Assembly (NCBI GenBank): GCA_964591295.1
Contig: CAZQAG010000030.1
Location: 1-25,183 of the forward strand
Direction: 5' to 3'
Source: VAXT01 sp964591295
Lineage (GTDB): Bacteria > Actinomycetota > Thermoleophilia > Gaiellales > Gaiellaceae
Length of the DNA: 25,183 nucleotides
The notes under the pieces were generated by a model. That model worked only from the letters and a program-made list of their open reading frames with translations. It made no database searches and had not been told where the DNA came from. This document shows, in pieces, positions 1-7,501 of the stretch (position 1 is the first letter of the stretch; each line of letters begins with the position of its first letter). Position numbers and translations under genes: made by a program.

Positions 1-1107
1 GGTCAGCGACTGGATCGAGGCGTCGACCTCGTCCTCGTAGAAGTCGGCGATCTTCTCGAGCATCTTCTCCAGCTCACCTGTCTCCTCCCCCACCTTCACC
101 ATCTGGCTCACCATCGGCGGGAAGATCGCGTTTTCCGTCAGCCGCTCTGCAAGGCGAGCCCCTTCCTGCACCTTCGTCCGGACGTCGGCGAGCGCCTCCT
201 CGATCACGGAGTTGCCGGCCGTCTGCTGGGTGATCTCGAGCGCCGTGATGATGTCCACTCCGGCAGCGACGAGGGTCGACAGCGTCCTCGAGAAGCGGGC
301 GATCGTCACCTTCAGGACGACAGCACCGATCCCCATCGGTATACGGAGGCGGAAGCGATCCCAGACCCGTCGTCCGGACTCGGAGCGCCTCCAGCGCCGC
401 AAGCCCCAGATGCCGAGACCGGCGGCCGGAAAGATGATGAACCAGTAGGCCTTCAGTCCATTCGAGGCGGTCAGCACGACCTTGGTCAAGGCCGGCAGCT
501 CGCCGCCCATGTCGGCGAAAACCTTCACGAAGATCGGCACGAGGAAGAGCAGCATCCCGACCAGGACGACAGTCGCGAAGGACAGCACGACGAGCGGGTA
601 GATCATGGCGCCCTTCACGCGGCGCTTGATCTTCGTCTCCTTCTCGATCTGGACGGCGACGCGGTCGAGCACCTGGTCCAGGATTCCCGCGGCCTCGCCT
701 GCCTCGACCATCGCCACGTACAGGCGGCCGAAAACCTGCGGATGCTTTTCCATTGCCTGCGACAGCAGCAGCCCGCTCTCGACCTCCCCGCGGATCTCGG
801 TGATCACGGCCGCCAGCACCTTGTCGTCGGTCTGCTGCTCGAGCACGACGAGCGCTTGGACAATGCTGAGGCCCGACTCGATCATCGTGGCGAACTGGCG
901 GGCAAAGATCTGCAGCGCCTTCGGCTTCACCTTCTTGCGGCGCGAACCGGTCTGGGCCTTGGCGGCCTCCCCGGCGTTTCTCAGCTCCCGGGGCAGCAAC
1001 CCCTTCGAATGCAGCTGCTCCCGCGCCGCGTTTACGTCGGCCGCCTCGATCTCGCCACGTAGCTCCATTCCCTGAGCATTGATGGCGGTGTAGGCGTATG
1101 AGGTCAT
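1..1107 (-). CDS. pilC: PilC, type IV pilus inner-membrane platform protein (partial, C-terminus outside window)
   Basis: This is the polytopic T2SS-F/PilC platform protein that sits in the cytoplasmic membrane and couples PilB/PilT ATP hydrolysis to pilin insertion or removal. Reading the minus strand from ATG at 1107 gives 369 codons with no stop before the window edge. Family members are about 400 residues, so only some 30 C-terminal residues are missing. The N-terminus MTSYAYTAIN and the following basic, KPK-rich stretch are typical. Two T2SSF repeats are visible: the first with FARQFATMIESGLSI and VEAGEAAGILDQVL, the second with FSRTLSTLVAAGVDII and VGEETGELEKML, separated by hydrophobic segments near residues 170-220. 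No upstream in-frame start exists before this ATG. There is no Shine-Dalgarno, but a sigma-28-like promoter box lies 11 nt upstream, so a near-leaderless mRNA is likely. It is separated from the upstream FN3 gene by a hairpin. Confidence in the family is very high. Confidence 0.96.
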   Translation of the reverse strand, partial: MTSYAYTAINAQGMELRGEIEAADVNAAREQLHSKGLLPRELRNAGEAAKAQTGSRRKKVKPKALQIFARQFATMIESGLSIVQALVVLEQQTDDKVLAAVITEIRGEVESGLLLSQAMEKHPQVFGRLYVAMVEAGEAAGILDQVLDRVAVQIEKETKIKRRVKGAMIYPLVVLSFATVVLVGMLLFLVPIFVKVFADMGGELPALTKVVLTASNGLKAYWFIIFPAAGLGIWGLRRWRRSESGRRVWDRFRLRIPMGIGAVVLKVTIARFSRTLSTLVAAGVDIITALEITQQTAGNSVIEEALADVRTKVQEGARLAERLTENAIFPPMVSQMVKVGEETGELEKMLEKIADFYEDEVDASIQSLT

Positions 1108-1117
1108 AGCGGAGGTA

Positions 1118-1145
1118 GCATCGGCACGTTCCGGTCGGGACTTGA
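1118..1145 (-). promoter_or_regulatory. Sigma-28/WhiG-type promoter of pilC
   Basis: On the minus strand, TCAA (1145-1142) is followed by exactly 16 nt and then GCCGATGC (1125-1118). The FliA/SigD/WhiG consensus is TAAA-N15/16-GCCGATAA. The box ends 10 nt before the pilC ATG at 1107, so initiation 6-8 nt downstream of it would give a leader of only a few nucleotides. The same architecture recurs upstream of pilT, pilD and the first glycosyltransferase. Assignment is by pattern and position. Confidence 0.7.
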
Positions 1146-1182
1146 GACACCGTCGGTGGCCTACCTGGCCCGCCGGGTCGCG

Positions 1183-1224
1183 CGAGCCCGGCCCGGCCTC
1201 CACGCGTGGCGGAGACCGGGCTCG
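1183..1224 (-). terminator. Hairpin between the FN3 gene and pilC, probable factor-independent terminator without T-tract
   Basis: A 9-bp perfect stem (CGAGCCCGG with CCGGGCTCG) encloses an inner palindrome CCACGCGTGG (1200-1209). It begins about 19 nt after the FN3-gene stop codon and precedes the pilC promoter. No U-run follows, as in the T-less terminators often seen in actinobacteria. It could equally be a processing or stability hairpin. Confidence 0.5.
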
Positions 1225-1242
1225 GGTCATGATCCGCGGTCT

Positions 1243-3048
1243 CTAGCCTCCGGCGACGCTAAAGGTCGGCGACGCGATCCGGAGCCGCTCCTGCTTCGAC
1301 CAGGCCATTTTCTCGTTGCCGGGCACAGAGTCGTTGATCCCGCGCACGCGATACCACCACGTACCCGGGGTCAGAGGCAGCATGATCGAAGTCGCGGGTG
1401 TGCGCCGCGTCCCTGCCGGGCGCCACGGATAGCTCGACCGGCTCCACTCGACGTCGTACGCGACTGCGGCCGGTGCGGGCTCCCAGGTCACCAGTGGCGA
1501 CCCGTAGAACTGGGTGACGCCGGACACCGCCGACAACAGCCGGCCCTTCGGCGACAGGCCGACCGCCTTGCTCACCGGCCGGGCGCCCACGCTTTGCTTC
1601 CCGAACGAAAGCATCCGCCTCGGAGTCTCCTGGCAGGCATCCTGGGCGAGCTCCGTGTCGTGATATTCTCCGCCGCCTGCGTCCGCGGGCTGGATGCTGT
1701 CCCCAGCATCGGCGCTGGTTGGCCTCCACTCCACCGGCACGACTGCGACGTAGTAGCGCCCCGTCCGGAAATCGCGGTCCCAGAGGTCGACCTTCGCCAG
1801 CTTCGATGTCGGGGATCCGCCCGTCGTGGGAGCGGAGGCTCCGCTTCCGGCCGATCCCGTTCCCCCCGTTCCATCGTCCCCGGAGGCAGCCTCGGTCGTC
1901 TTGACCGGCGTCATGTCGTGCGTGAAGGTCGCACCTTCGTCGCCATCCTTCAAGAACGCTGGCGGGTTATCTGGGTCGACTACGTCCGCCAGCGCAAGTG
2001 GTCCGCTCGCACGAGGCGCGTAGGCTGGACCGCCGACGATTGCACCCTTGTAGACGACGTTGACGCAGTCGCGGTCGCTGAAGACATAGACCCGGTGCAG
2101 GTTGTAGTTCGTGTTGCCGTTGCCTGTGAACAGGACCGCCGGCATCAGATTGTGCAGCGCCGCTTGAGCTGGTACCGACGGGCGATCAGAGTTCGAGATC
2201 GCGGCAACGGGCTTGACGTTCTCTCCGTTCTGCAGTGGGTTGTCCGCGTTCGTCCACTCGTACTCTGGGGTCCACGGCCCATACGACACGGCGGGGAGGG
2301 TGTTCTTCGCCGCGCCGTAAACCGCGCGGACAGCGCGTACTCGCCATTTGACGGTGCCGGCCCAAAACGGATCACCGAACGTGTAAAACTCCCGCAGATC
2401 CGCGACGTTCGTGACTGTTGTGATGATCTTCGGGACGTCGACGAACCACACCTGATACCCGGTCGCCCCGTCCACGGTATTCCAGCGCACGTAACCCGGA
2501 CGGTCTGCGGCCGTCCCTGGTTTCGGCTTCCACTGTGTCGGCAGGCTCGTCCACCGCATGGTGAACGGCTTCGGTTTGCTCCACGCCGAGACCTCGTTTC
2601 CGGCGACGGCCCGGACGCGCCAGTACACCGAGGCGGGCTGGCCCGTGATCCACGGCAGTGAGAGCGGAACCGCCGTTGCCGGCGTCGCGAGCGTCCTGCT
2701 CGACCACACGTGCCCGCTACCGGAGAGGAAACGGTCACTCGTCGAGAGCTCGAACTCGTAGTGCGTCGCGCCGCGGACCGGTGCCCAGGCAAACGAGGGT
2801 GTCCGCGAGTAGCATGGCACGCCGGTCCGGCCCCGGCACTGCGGCCCGCGCTCCGTGTGGCGCTCGCCGAGGTGATGAACAAACGTATTCAACCCGCTGG
2901 GGGTCGGCAGGGCCGGCCCACGGGCAGCCGACCCGCTCGCGACGATGGTCATGGCGAAAGCGAGGGTCGCCGCGCACAGGACTCGCGTACGCGGCAGGCG
3001 GCTGAACCCGCCGGGGGCGCCGCGATGAAGGTGCCTTTTCTGACTCAT
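1243..3048 (-). CDS. Secreted fibronectin type III-repeat protein of the pilus operon
   Basis: Predicted 601-residue exported protein. A basic N-terminus is followed by a hydrophobic core (VLCAATLAFAMTIVASGSAA), a signal peptide or anchor. At least three FN3-like modules are visible from repeated strand patterns: PSFAWAPVRGATHYEFEL with VYWRVRAV; GYVRWNTVDGATGYQVWF with VKWRVRAV; and PLVTWEPAPAAVAYDVEW with TWWYRVRG. A Gly/Ser/Thr-rich low-complexity segment lies before the last module, and the few cysteines could form surface disulfides. It is the last gene of the pilT-pilMNOP unit, at the place where diderm systems encode PilQ, so a role outside the membrane in pilus exit or adhesion is plausible but inferred. 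An in-frame ATG at 3099 directly abuts the upstream stop codon and has an AGGGGG motif. I prefer 3048 because it gives a shorter n-region and has AAAGG 7 nt upstream. Exact function unknown. Confidence 0.85.
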   Translation of the reverse strand: MSQKRHLHRGAPGGFSRLPRTRVLCAATLAFAMTIVASGSAARGPALPTPSGLNTFVHHLGERHTERGPQCRGRTGVPCYSRTPSFAWAPVRGATHYEFELSTSDRFLSGSGHVWSSRTLATPATAVPLSLPWITGQPASVYWRVRAVAGNEVSAWSKPKPFTMRWTSLPTQWKPKPGTAADRPGYVRWNTVDGATGYQVWFVDVPKIITTVTNVADLREFYTFGDPFWAGTVKWRVRAVRAVYGAAKNTLPAVSYGPWTPEYEWTNADNPLQNGENVKPVAAISNSDRPSVPAQAALHNLMPAVLFTGNGNTNYNLHRVYVFSDRDCVNVVYKGAIVGGPAYAPRASGPLALADVVDPDNPPAFLKDGDEGATFTHDMTPVKTTEAASGDDGTGGTGSAGSGASAPTTGGSPTSKLAKVDLWDRDFRTGRYYVAVVPVEWRPTSADAGDSIQPADAGGGEYHDTELAQDACQETPRRMLSFGKQSVGARPVSKAVGLSPKGRLLSAVSGVTQFYGSPLVTWEPAPAAVAYDVEWSRSSYPWRPAGTRRTPATSIMLPLTPGTWWYRVRGINDSVPGNEKMAWSKQERLRIASPTFSVAGG

Positions 3049-3099
3049 CTCGACGCCTTTCTCTGTGAGTGGTCCATGTCTACGGGAATTGATCAGCAT

Positions 3100-3891
3100 C
3101 TAGTTGTCCCCCTGACCGGACGGCGGGGGGGCCGTTTCCACCGGTGTTGAAGAGACGGCCGCGAAGCGGAGGACGTAGCGCACTCCCGTCGCCGTGTTTT
3201 CGAGCGTGACTCGCTGGCCGCGACGCATCGTGATCGTCCCGCGACCGTTCGCGAATGATCCACCGGCCACTCCGATCCGCACGAATGTGCGGCCGACCGT
3301 CACCAGCCGGAAGGCGGGAGCTTTCGCCGGGAACAGCTTCGATCGACCTACAATCTGGGAGCTGCCGTTGATCGAGATAATCGCGGCGGTCGGCGGGGGC
3401 AGCGGCGCGCGCTTCGACGGGGAAGCGCCGGCGGCCGAGAAGCCTATCGGCGGGCCGCTGGCCGCCTCCTGGGCAGGGCTGGGACTCTTGTCTACCTTCG
3501 GCGTGGGCGAGGCCTGCGCCGAAGGTGGAGCCGAAGCTTGCGCCGAACCGGTTCCGGGGGAACGAGGGCTCGGAAGCAGCGGCACGAAGGGGTCCTTCAC
3601 CGGCATCCTGTTGAGCGCACGCCGCGATGCAGGCGACGCAGTCTCGACGTCAGCCCCTGTTCCACTCGTCACGGCCCCGGACGTCGGCACCACAGCGGCA
3701 GCCACCTGAATCGTGTCTGCCTGCGAGGCAGGGGCGCTGCTGGACGAAGCGCTGCCGAGACGCAGAAACTGGAAGACCACGAGGACGACAAGGATCAGGC
3801 CGCCTACGAGGACGATCTGCTTCTTCCTCTTGTCGCCAGCGTCCGCCCTCGAGGCACCGCCGCGGGGCAAGCTCTTTGCGATCGCCGACAT
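3100..3891 (-). CDS. PilP-like membrane-anchored alignment-complex protein
   Basis: A 263-residue protein with a short basic cytoplasmic N-terminus, one transmembrane helix (roughly residues 26-45, IVLVGGLILVVLVVFQFL), a long Ser/Ala/Pro-rich linker and a C-terminal beta-rich domain (about residues 165-250). In the linker, VKDPFVPLL resembles the conserved Asn/Asp-Pro-Phe motif of PilP. The C-terminal pattern (VTVGRTFVRIGV, RRGQRVTLEN, VRYVLRFAAV) also fits a small PilP/GspC-like beta domain. Position after pilM-pilN-pilO supports the assignment. Unlike proteobacterial PilP there is no lipobox; the protein is anchored by a helix, as might be expected without an outer membrane. The ATG at 3891 overlaps the pilO stop (TGATG); a GTG codon just before it could also start translation. 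Homology to PilP is by context and motif, so I leave the gene symbol empty. Confidence 0.75.
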   Translation of the reverse strand: MSAIAKSLPRGGASRADAGDKRKKQIVLVGGLILVVLVVFQFLRLGSASSSSAPASQADTIQVAAAVVPTSGAVTSGTGADVETASPASRRALNRMPVKDPFVPLLPSPRSPGTGSAQASAPPSAQASPTPKVDKSPSPAQEAASGPPIGFSAAGASPSKRAPLPPPTAAIISINGSSQIVGRSKLFPAKAPAFRLVTVGRTFVRIGVAGGSFANGRGTITMRRGQRVTLENTATGVRYVLRFAAVSSTPVETAPPPSGQGDN

Positions 3892-4511
3892 CACTGTGTC
3901 TCCCCTGCCGCCAGGGGCGAAATCGAAGGATCCGCGACGATCGACGTCGTGGCCTGGTCGTAGACGAAGGTATCGAGGGTAAGCGTTACTTTCAGGCTCG
4001 GCAGCCCTTCCTCTCCCGCTGAGAAGGCGATAGATTCGATCACGTACAGCCTGCCGCTCGCCCGGGTCTTGCCGCTCCGAACCTCGACCTGCTTCCTCAG
4101 GCGCGTCAGGAACGACGAGGCGCGAGAGAATCCGCCCTCGAACTCGACGCTCAGCGGGAGCACCTGGAAGCCCTGCCCGGGGCGAAGCGTCCCGGGGATG
4201 ATCGACGTGAACTGGAGCCCGGTCGCGGTCGCTACCGCGTTCAGCTCTCGGATGATGCGCGACATGGCGACCTCGTCCGGCAGCGCGCGCTTCAGCACTC
4301 GCAGCCCCGGCAGGCGCTGCTGCTTCTCCCGGTTCGACTGCTCCTCGAGGCGCGCAGCCGCAAGACGCGCGTGCGCTGCGGTCAGCTCACGGTCGAGCCG
4401 GGCCGCTTCGGCTCGCTGGGGCGAGACGACGAGGAACCAGGCGGCCAGGGTGGCGGTTAGGAGGAGGCAGGCGCCCGCTACTAGGCGCTGACGCGACGAC
4501 AGGCTGTTCAT
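3891..4511 (-). CDS. pilO: PilO-like alignment-complex protein
   Basis: A 206-residue bitopic protein. A short basic N-terminus and one transmembrane helix (about residues 9-28, LVAGACLLLTATLAAWFLVV) are followed by a charged coiled coil (residues 33-67) and a ferredoxin-like alpha/beta domain (LPDEVAMSRIIRELNAVA, LPLSVEFEGGFSRASSFLTRL, LKVTLTLDTFVY). This is the PilO/GspM architecture. PilO pairs with PilN to link the cytoplasmic PilM ring to the extracytoplasmic part of the pilus. The ATG overlaps the pilN stop by 4 nt (ATGA) and is preceded by a strong GGAAGGAG Shine-Dalgarno about 8 nt upstream. It lies in an unbroken run of coupled genes from pilT to the FN3 gene. The sequence is divergent, but order and topology make the identity secure. 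Confidence 0.88.
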   Translation of the reverse strand: MNSLSSRQRLVAGACLLLTATLAAWFLVVSPQRAEAARLDRELTAAHARLAAARLEEQSNREKQQRLPGLRVLKRALPDEVAMSRIIRELNAVATATGLQFTSIIPGTLRPGQGFQVLPLSVEFEGGFSRASSFLTRLRKQVEVRSGKTRASGRLYVIESIAFSAGEEGLPSLKVTLTLDTFVYDQATTSIVADPSISPLAAGETQ

Positions 4512-5134
4512 CGGGAAGCTCCTTCCGCTCGGATGCCGGCAGCGATCGTGAACGCGCGAGCCGTCCGAGTCCCGATCGCCGTCTTCGTGCTGGACTGCAG
4601 CTGCACGCCGACGAGGTCGGGGAGGAGCTCCAGACGATCGAGCACGAGAGCGACGGTCGGCTGGGTGAGGGCCACGCCGGTCAGCACCAGGCCGGAGGGC
4701 GCCGTCGGTGCAGCGGCGGCAGCCGGCGCGGCAGCCGCGGTACCGGCAACCGTCGGGGCCTGGGCGCTGAGGCTCACTACGGACACCCCTGCCGGCAGCA
4801 CCCGCGCCACGTCCCTCAGCACCTGGTCCCAGGGGATCCGGTAGACGAGGGCGCCGTCGAGGGCCGCATCCCGCTGCTCCCTCTCGACGAGCGCCTGCTC
4901 GTTGCGCGCTCCCTCGACACGCGCGAGGAGCGCACGTTCCTCGGCCGACACGGCTGACACCTCGCGCTCGCGGTCGCTCGCGGTTCTGCTGGCCCCCAGG
5001 TATGCCACCCCAAGGCCGATGGCAAGCACCGACGCGACGATCCCGGCGGCGACGCCCGGAGTCGGCTTCGGGAACGCCGGCAGCCTGGTGGCGCGGCTGC
5101 CGGGGTCGACTGTGAGCAGGTTGACGGCGCGCAT
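4508..5134 (-). CDS. pilN: PilN-like alignment-complex protein
   Basis: A 208-residue bitopic protein. The N-terminal MRAVNLL corresponds to the INLLP-type motif by which PilN binds the groove of PilM. A transmembrane helix (about residues 28-49, AAGIVASVLAIGLGVAYLGA) is followed by a charged coiled coil (residues 51-85) and a small alpha/beta domain split by an Ala/Pro-rich insert (residues 128-145). The order pilM-pilN-pilO matches the conserved T4P alignment operon. The ATG at 5134 directly follows the pilM TAG, so translation is probably coupled. The alanine-rich insert is longer than usual but otherwise the family layout is intact. Confidence 0.88.
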   Translation of the reverse strand: MRAVNLLTVDPGSRATRLPAFPKPTPGVAAGIVASVLAIGLGVAYLGASRTASDREREVSAVSAEERALLARVEGARNEQALVEREQRDAALDGALVYRIPWDQVLRDVARVLPAGVSVVSLSAQAPTVAGTAAAAPAAAAAPTAPSGLVLTGVALTQPTVALVLDRLELLPDLVGVQLQSSTKTAIGTRTARAFTIAAGIRAEGASR

Positions 5135-6310
5135 CTAGTCCTCGATTCCAAGGCCGACGGCGACCGTGAGAGCGCCGTCCGGGTCGAAGGGGGCGGTGGA
5201 GGGCGCAACGTTGACGCGACCGAGAGGGTCACCGATGCGAACGCGGACACCAACGAGACGCTGGAGCTCGGAGTCGAGGCCGGGAAGGTTCGCAGTGCCG
5301 CCCGTCAGCACGATCTCGCTGATCGGCAACGCCTTCGGCTGACTCTGGTAGAACTGGAGCGACGATACGAGCTCGTGCGCGAATGAATGCAGCTCGGCGC
5401 GGACGGCGGCGACCGCCTTCTGGGTCTGATCATCAGCGGGCGTATCTGTCGTGGTCAGCGCCACCGGCTCGAGGGAAAGACTGTGCTTGATCGTCTCGGC
5501 CTCGATCGGCGTGACCGCGAGAGCGCGGGCAATCGCGCCGTTCAGTTTCGCGCCGCCCCAGTTGAGGACGCGCGCGAACTCACAGGAGCGGCCGTCGGAA
5601 ACGGCAAAGGTCGAGCGCTCGTGGCCGAGGGAGACGCCGATCAGTGCGCCGCCGTCACGAGTCTCGGAGCCGGCCGTACCAAGTGCGCGGAGGAGAGCGA
5701 ACGCCTCGAGGTCGATCCCGACCAGCTCGATTCCGGCCTGATTGCAGGCGGCGACGTAGCTGTCGATCAGCTGCCGATGCGCGACGACGAGCAGGATCTT
5801 CAAGACCGTTTCTCCGTCCTCCGACTCGTAGCGCTCGAGCACGTGGTGATCCATCACGACGTCCTCGAGCGGGATGGGAAGAAGCTCGTGAGCCCGAAAG
5901 CGGATCGCGTTCTCGAGCTGCTGCTCGTCGGCCACGCCCGCCACCTCGAACCAGCGGACGCCGATACGGCTGTTGGCGACGCCCAGGCGCACGTGCTTGC
6001 GGGGCAGGTTGTGCTTGGTGAAGAACTCGGACAGCTTCTCCGCGAGGGCGACCGGGTCCCGCAGCTCTCCGTTCACCACGACGCCGGCCTCCATCGGGTC
6101 ACAGACGAGCTGCTGCAGCTCCGCCGACCCGTTGTTGACGATGTGCGCAGCCGCGAGCTTCGAGGCGCCGATCTTCAAACCGACGAGCTCGCGATGCTCC
6201 TCGCGTTGTTGGCTCCGCACCGGCCGGTCCGAGAAGTTGTGGCCTGACGGCTTCTTCCGGTTCAGCCGTCGCTTCAGATCGGCGAGCGAGATCTCTTGCT
6301 TCATGTTCAT
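5135..6310 (-). CDS. pilM: PilM, actin-like ATPase of the T4P alignment complex
   Basis: A 391-residue actin/FtsA-fold protein. The nucleotide-binding landmarks are visible: phosphate-1 loop ELVGLKIGASKLAAAHI (about residues 41-57), phosphate-2 loop GALIGVSLGHERSTFAV, and the adenosine motif EIVLTGGTANLPGL. The middle segment AIRFRAHELLPIPLEDVVMDHHVL is a hallmark of PilM. PilM forms a cytoplasmic ring that binds the N-terminus of PilN and communicates with PilB/PilT. An extra basic N-terminal stretch of about 40 residues, rich in Lys/Arg, precedes the actin core; most PilM proteins begin only a few residues before the first loop. The start is well supported by a GGGGAGGT Shine-Dalgarno 5-6 nt upstream. 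It starts 3 nt after the pilT stop, in the same operon. Confidence 0.94.
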   Translation of the reverse strand: MNMKQEISLADLKRRLNRKKPSGHNFSDRPVRSQQREEHRELVGLKIGASKLAAAHIVNNGSAELQQLVCDPMEAGVVVNGELRDPVALAEKLSEFFTKHNLPRKHVRLGVANSRIGVRWFEVAGVADEQQLENAIRFRAHELLPIPLEDVVMDHHVLERYESEDGETVLKILLVVAHRQLIDSYVAACNQAGIELVGIDLEAFALLRALGTAGSETRDGGALIGVSLGHERSTFAVSDGRSCEFARVLNWGGAKLNGAIARALAVTPIEAETIKHSLSLEPVALTTTDTPADDQTQKAVAAVRAELHSFAHELVSSLQFYQSQPKALPISEIVLTGGTANLPGLDSELQRLVGVRVRIGDPLGRVNVAPSTAPFDPDGALTVAVGLGIED

Positions 6311-6313
6311 CGT

Positions 6314-7450
6314 TTACCTCCCCGCCACGCGCAGGCCGCCGGCGGCTTGTAGGGGGGCGTGCGCGTCGGTGTGGCCCGATCGCTCGAGGAGTCCCAGCAA
6401 CTGCTCTGGCCGGCTAGTGCGCGTCAGCGCCACGTCCTTGGTGACAACGCCTGCCGTCACCAGGTCCACCAGCGACTTCTCCATCGTCGTCATACCGCGG
6501 GCCGTACCGGTCTGCATGATCGAGTAGACCTGCTCCACCTTGTTCTGCCGGATCAGGTTCCGCGTCGCGTCGTCCGGAAGCAGGATCTCGAGTGCTGCCG
6601 CACGACCCTGACCGTCGGCGCGAGGCAGGAGCGTCTGCGTCACGACGCCCTGAAGCGTGGCCGCGATCTGGATGCGCACCTGCTCCTGCTGGGCGGCCGG
6701 AAAGACGTCGATCAGTCGATCGACGGTCGACGGCGCGTTCTGTGTGTGGACGGTCGCGAAGACGAGGTGACCGGTTTCGGCGGCGGTGAGCGCCGTCGAG
6801 ATCGTCTCGAGGTCGCGCATCTCGCCGAGGAGGATCACGTCGGGGTCCTGGCGGAGCGCGCCGCGCAGGGCGTCGGCGAAGGAGGTGGCGTCGGGGCCGA
6901 GCTCGCGCTGGTTGACGATGCAGCGCTTGTGGCGGTGGAGAAACTCGATCGGGTCCTCGATCGTGATGATGTGCTCGGCGCGGGTCCGGTTGATCTCGTC
7001 GATGAGCGCTGCAAGCGTGGTCGACTTACCGGAGCCGGTCGGCCCGGTCACCAGCACGAGCCCGCGAGGCTTGCGGCACAGCTCGTAGAGGTCAGTCGGA
7101 AGGCCCAGCTCCTCGAGGCTCTTCAGCTCCGCGGGAATCATGCGGAAGGCGCCGGCGAGGCTCTCGCGCTGCGAGTAGATGTTGACTCGGAAGCGGGCGA
7201 GGCCGGGGATCGAGTAGGAGAGGTCGAGCTGACGGTCGATCTCGAGACGCTTCTGCTGCTCGCTCGAGATGATCCGGTAGAGGAGCTGCCGCGTGATGTC
7301 CGCCGAGAGGTCGGGGAACGCTTCCATCCGCTCCAACTGGCCGCGCACGCGAAGGGCCGGCTTGGAGCCGACCGTGATGTGCAGATCGGAGGCGTTATGC
7401 GCCACCATCTGCTCCAGGAGCGTGTCGATGGAGAATGAGTTTTCAGGCAT
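6314..7450 (-). CDS. pilT: PilT, pilus retraction ATPase
   Basis: A 378-residue hexameric secretion ATPase that powers pilus depolymerisation. The N-terminal PAS-like domain begins with the PilT-typical ASDLHITVGSKPALRVRG. The Walker A motif GPTGSGKST spans residues 136-144. It is followed by the Asp box (IITIEDPIEF), Walker B (DVILLGEMRDLET) and His box (GHLVFATVHT). The C-terminal DATRNLIRQNK corresponds to the AIRNLIRE signature needed for retraction in PilT. Length is slightly above the usual 345-370 because of a short C-terminal tail. A sigma-28-like promoter lies directly upstream, and GAGGG provides the Shine-Dalgarno about 8 nt from ATG. It heads the unit pilT-pilM-pilN-pilO-pilP-like-FN3 gene. 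A second PilT-family gene lies at the other end of the window. Confidence 0.96.
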   Translation of the reverse strand: MPENSFSIDTLLEQMVAHNASDLHITVGSKPALRVRGQLERMEAFPDLSADITRQLLYRIISSEQQKRLEIDRQLDLSYSIPGLARFRVNIYSQRESLAGAFRMIPAELKSLEELGLPTDLYELCRKPRGLVLVTGPTGSGKSTTLAALIDEINRTRAEHIITIEDPIEFLHRHKRCIVNQRELGPDATSFADALRGALRQDPDVILLGEMRDLETISTALTAAETGHLVFATVHTQNAPSTVDRLIDVFPAAQQEQVRIQIAATLQGVVTQTLLPRADGQGRAAALEILLPDDATRNLIRQNKVEQVYSIMQTGTARGMTTMEKSLVDLVTAGVVTKDVALTRTSRPEQLLGLLERSGHTDAHAPLQAAGGLRVAGR

Positions 7451-7468
7451 GGCAGTCCCTCAAACGAG

Positions 7469-7496
7469 CTATCGGCACCCCGCCGCAGCTCCTTGA
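7469..7496 (-). promoter_or_regulatory. Sigma-28/WhiG-type promoter of the pilT-pilMNOP operon
   Basis: TCAA (7496-7493), exactly 16 nt, then GCCGATAG (7476-7469) on the minus strand. It occupies the only gap (51 nt) between the second glycosyltransferase and pilT. The expected start site near 7462 would leave a leader of about 12 nt containing the GAGGG Shine-Dalgarno. Match and spacing are identical to the pilD promoter. Confidence 0.78.
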
Positions 7497-7501
7497 ATCA
7501 C

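Noticed and set aside
74..1150. Minus-strand open frame overlapping pilC
   Set aside because: It is in another frame from the PilC coding sequence, and its Arg/Gly-rich translation has no family features.
3444..3451. GCCGATAG box inside the pilP-like gene
   Set aside because: It lies within coding sequence, and neither TCAA/TAAA/TTAA nor a similar tetramer occurs 15-16 nt upstream; treated as chance.
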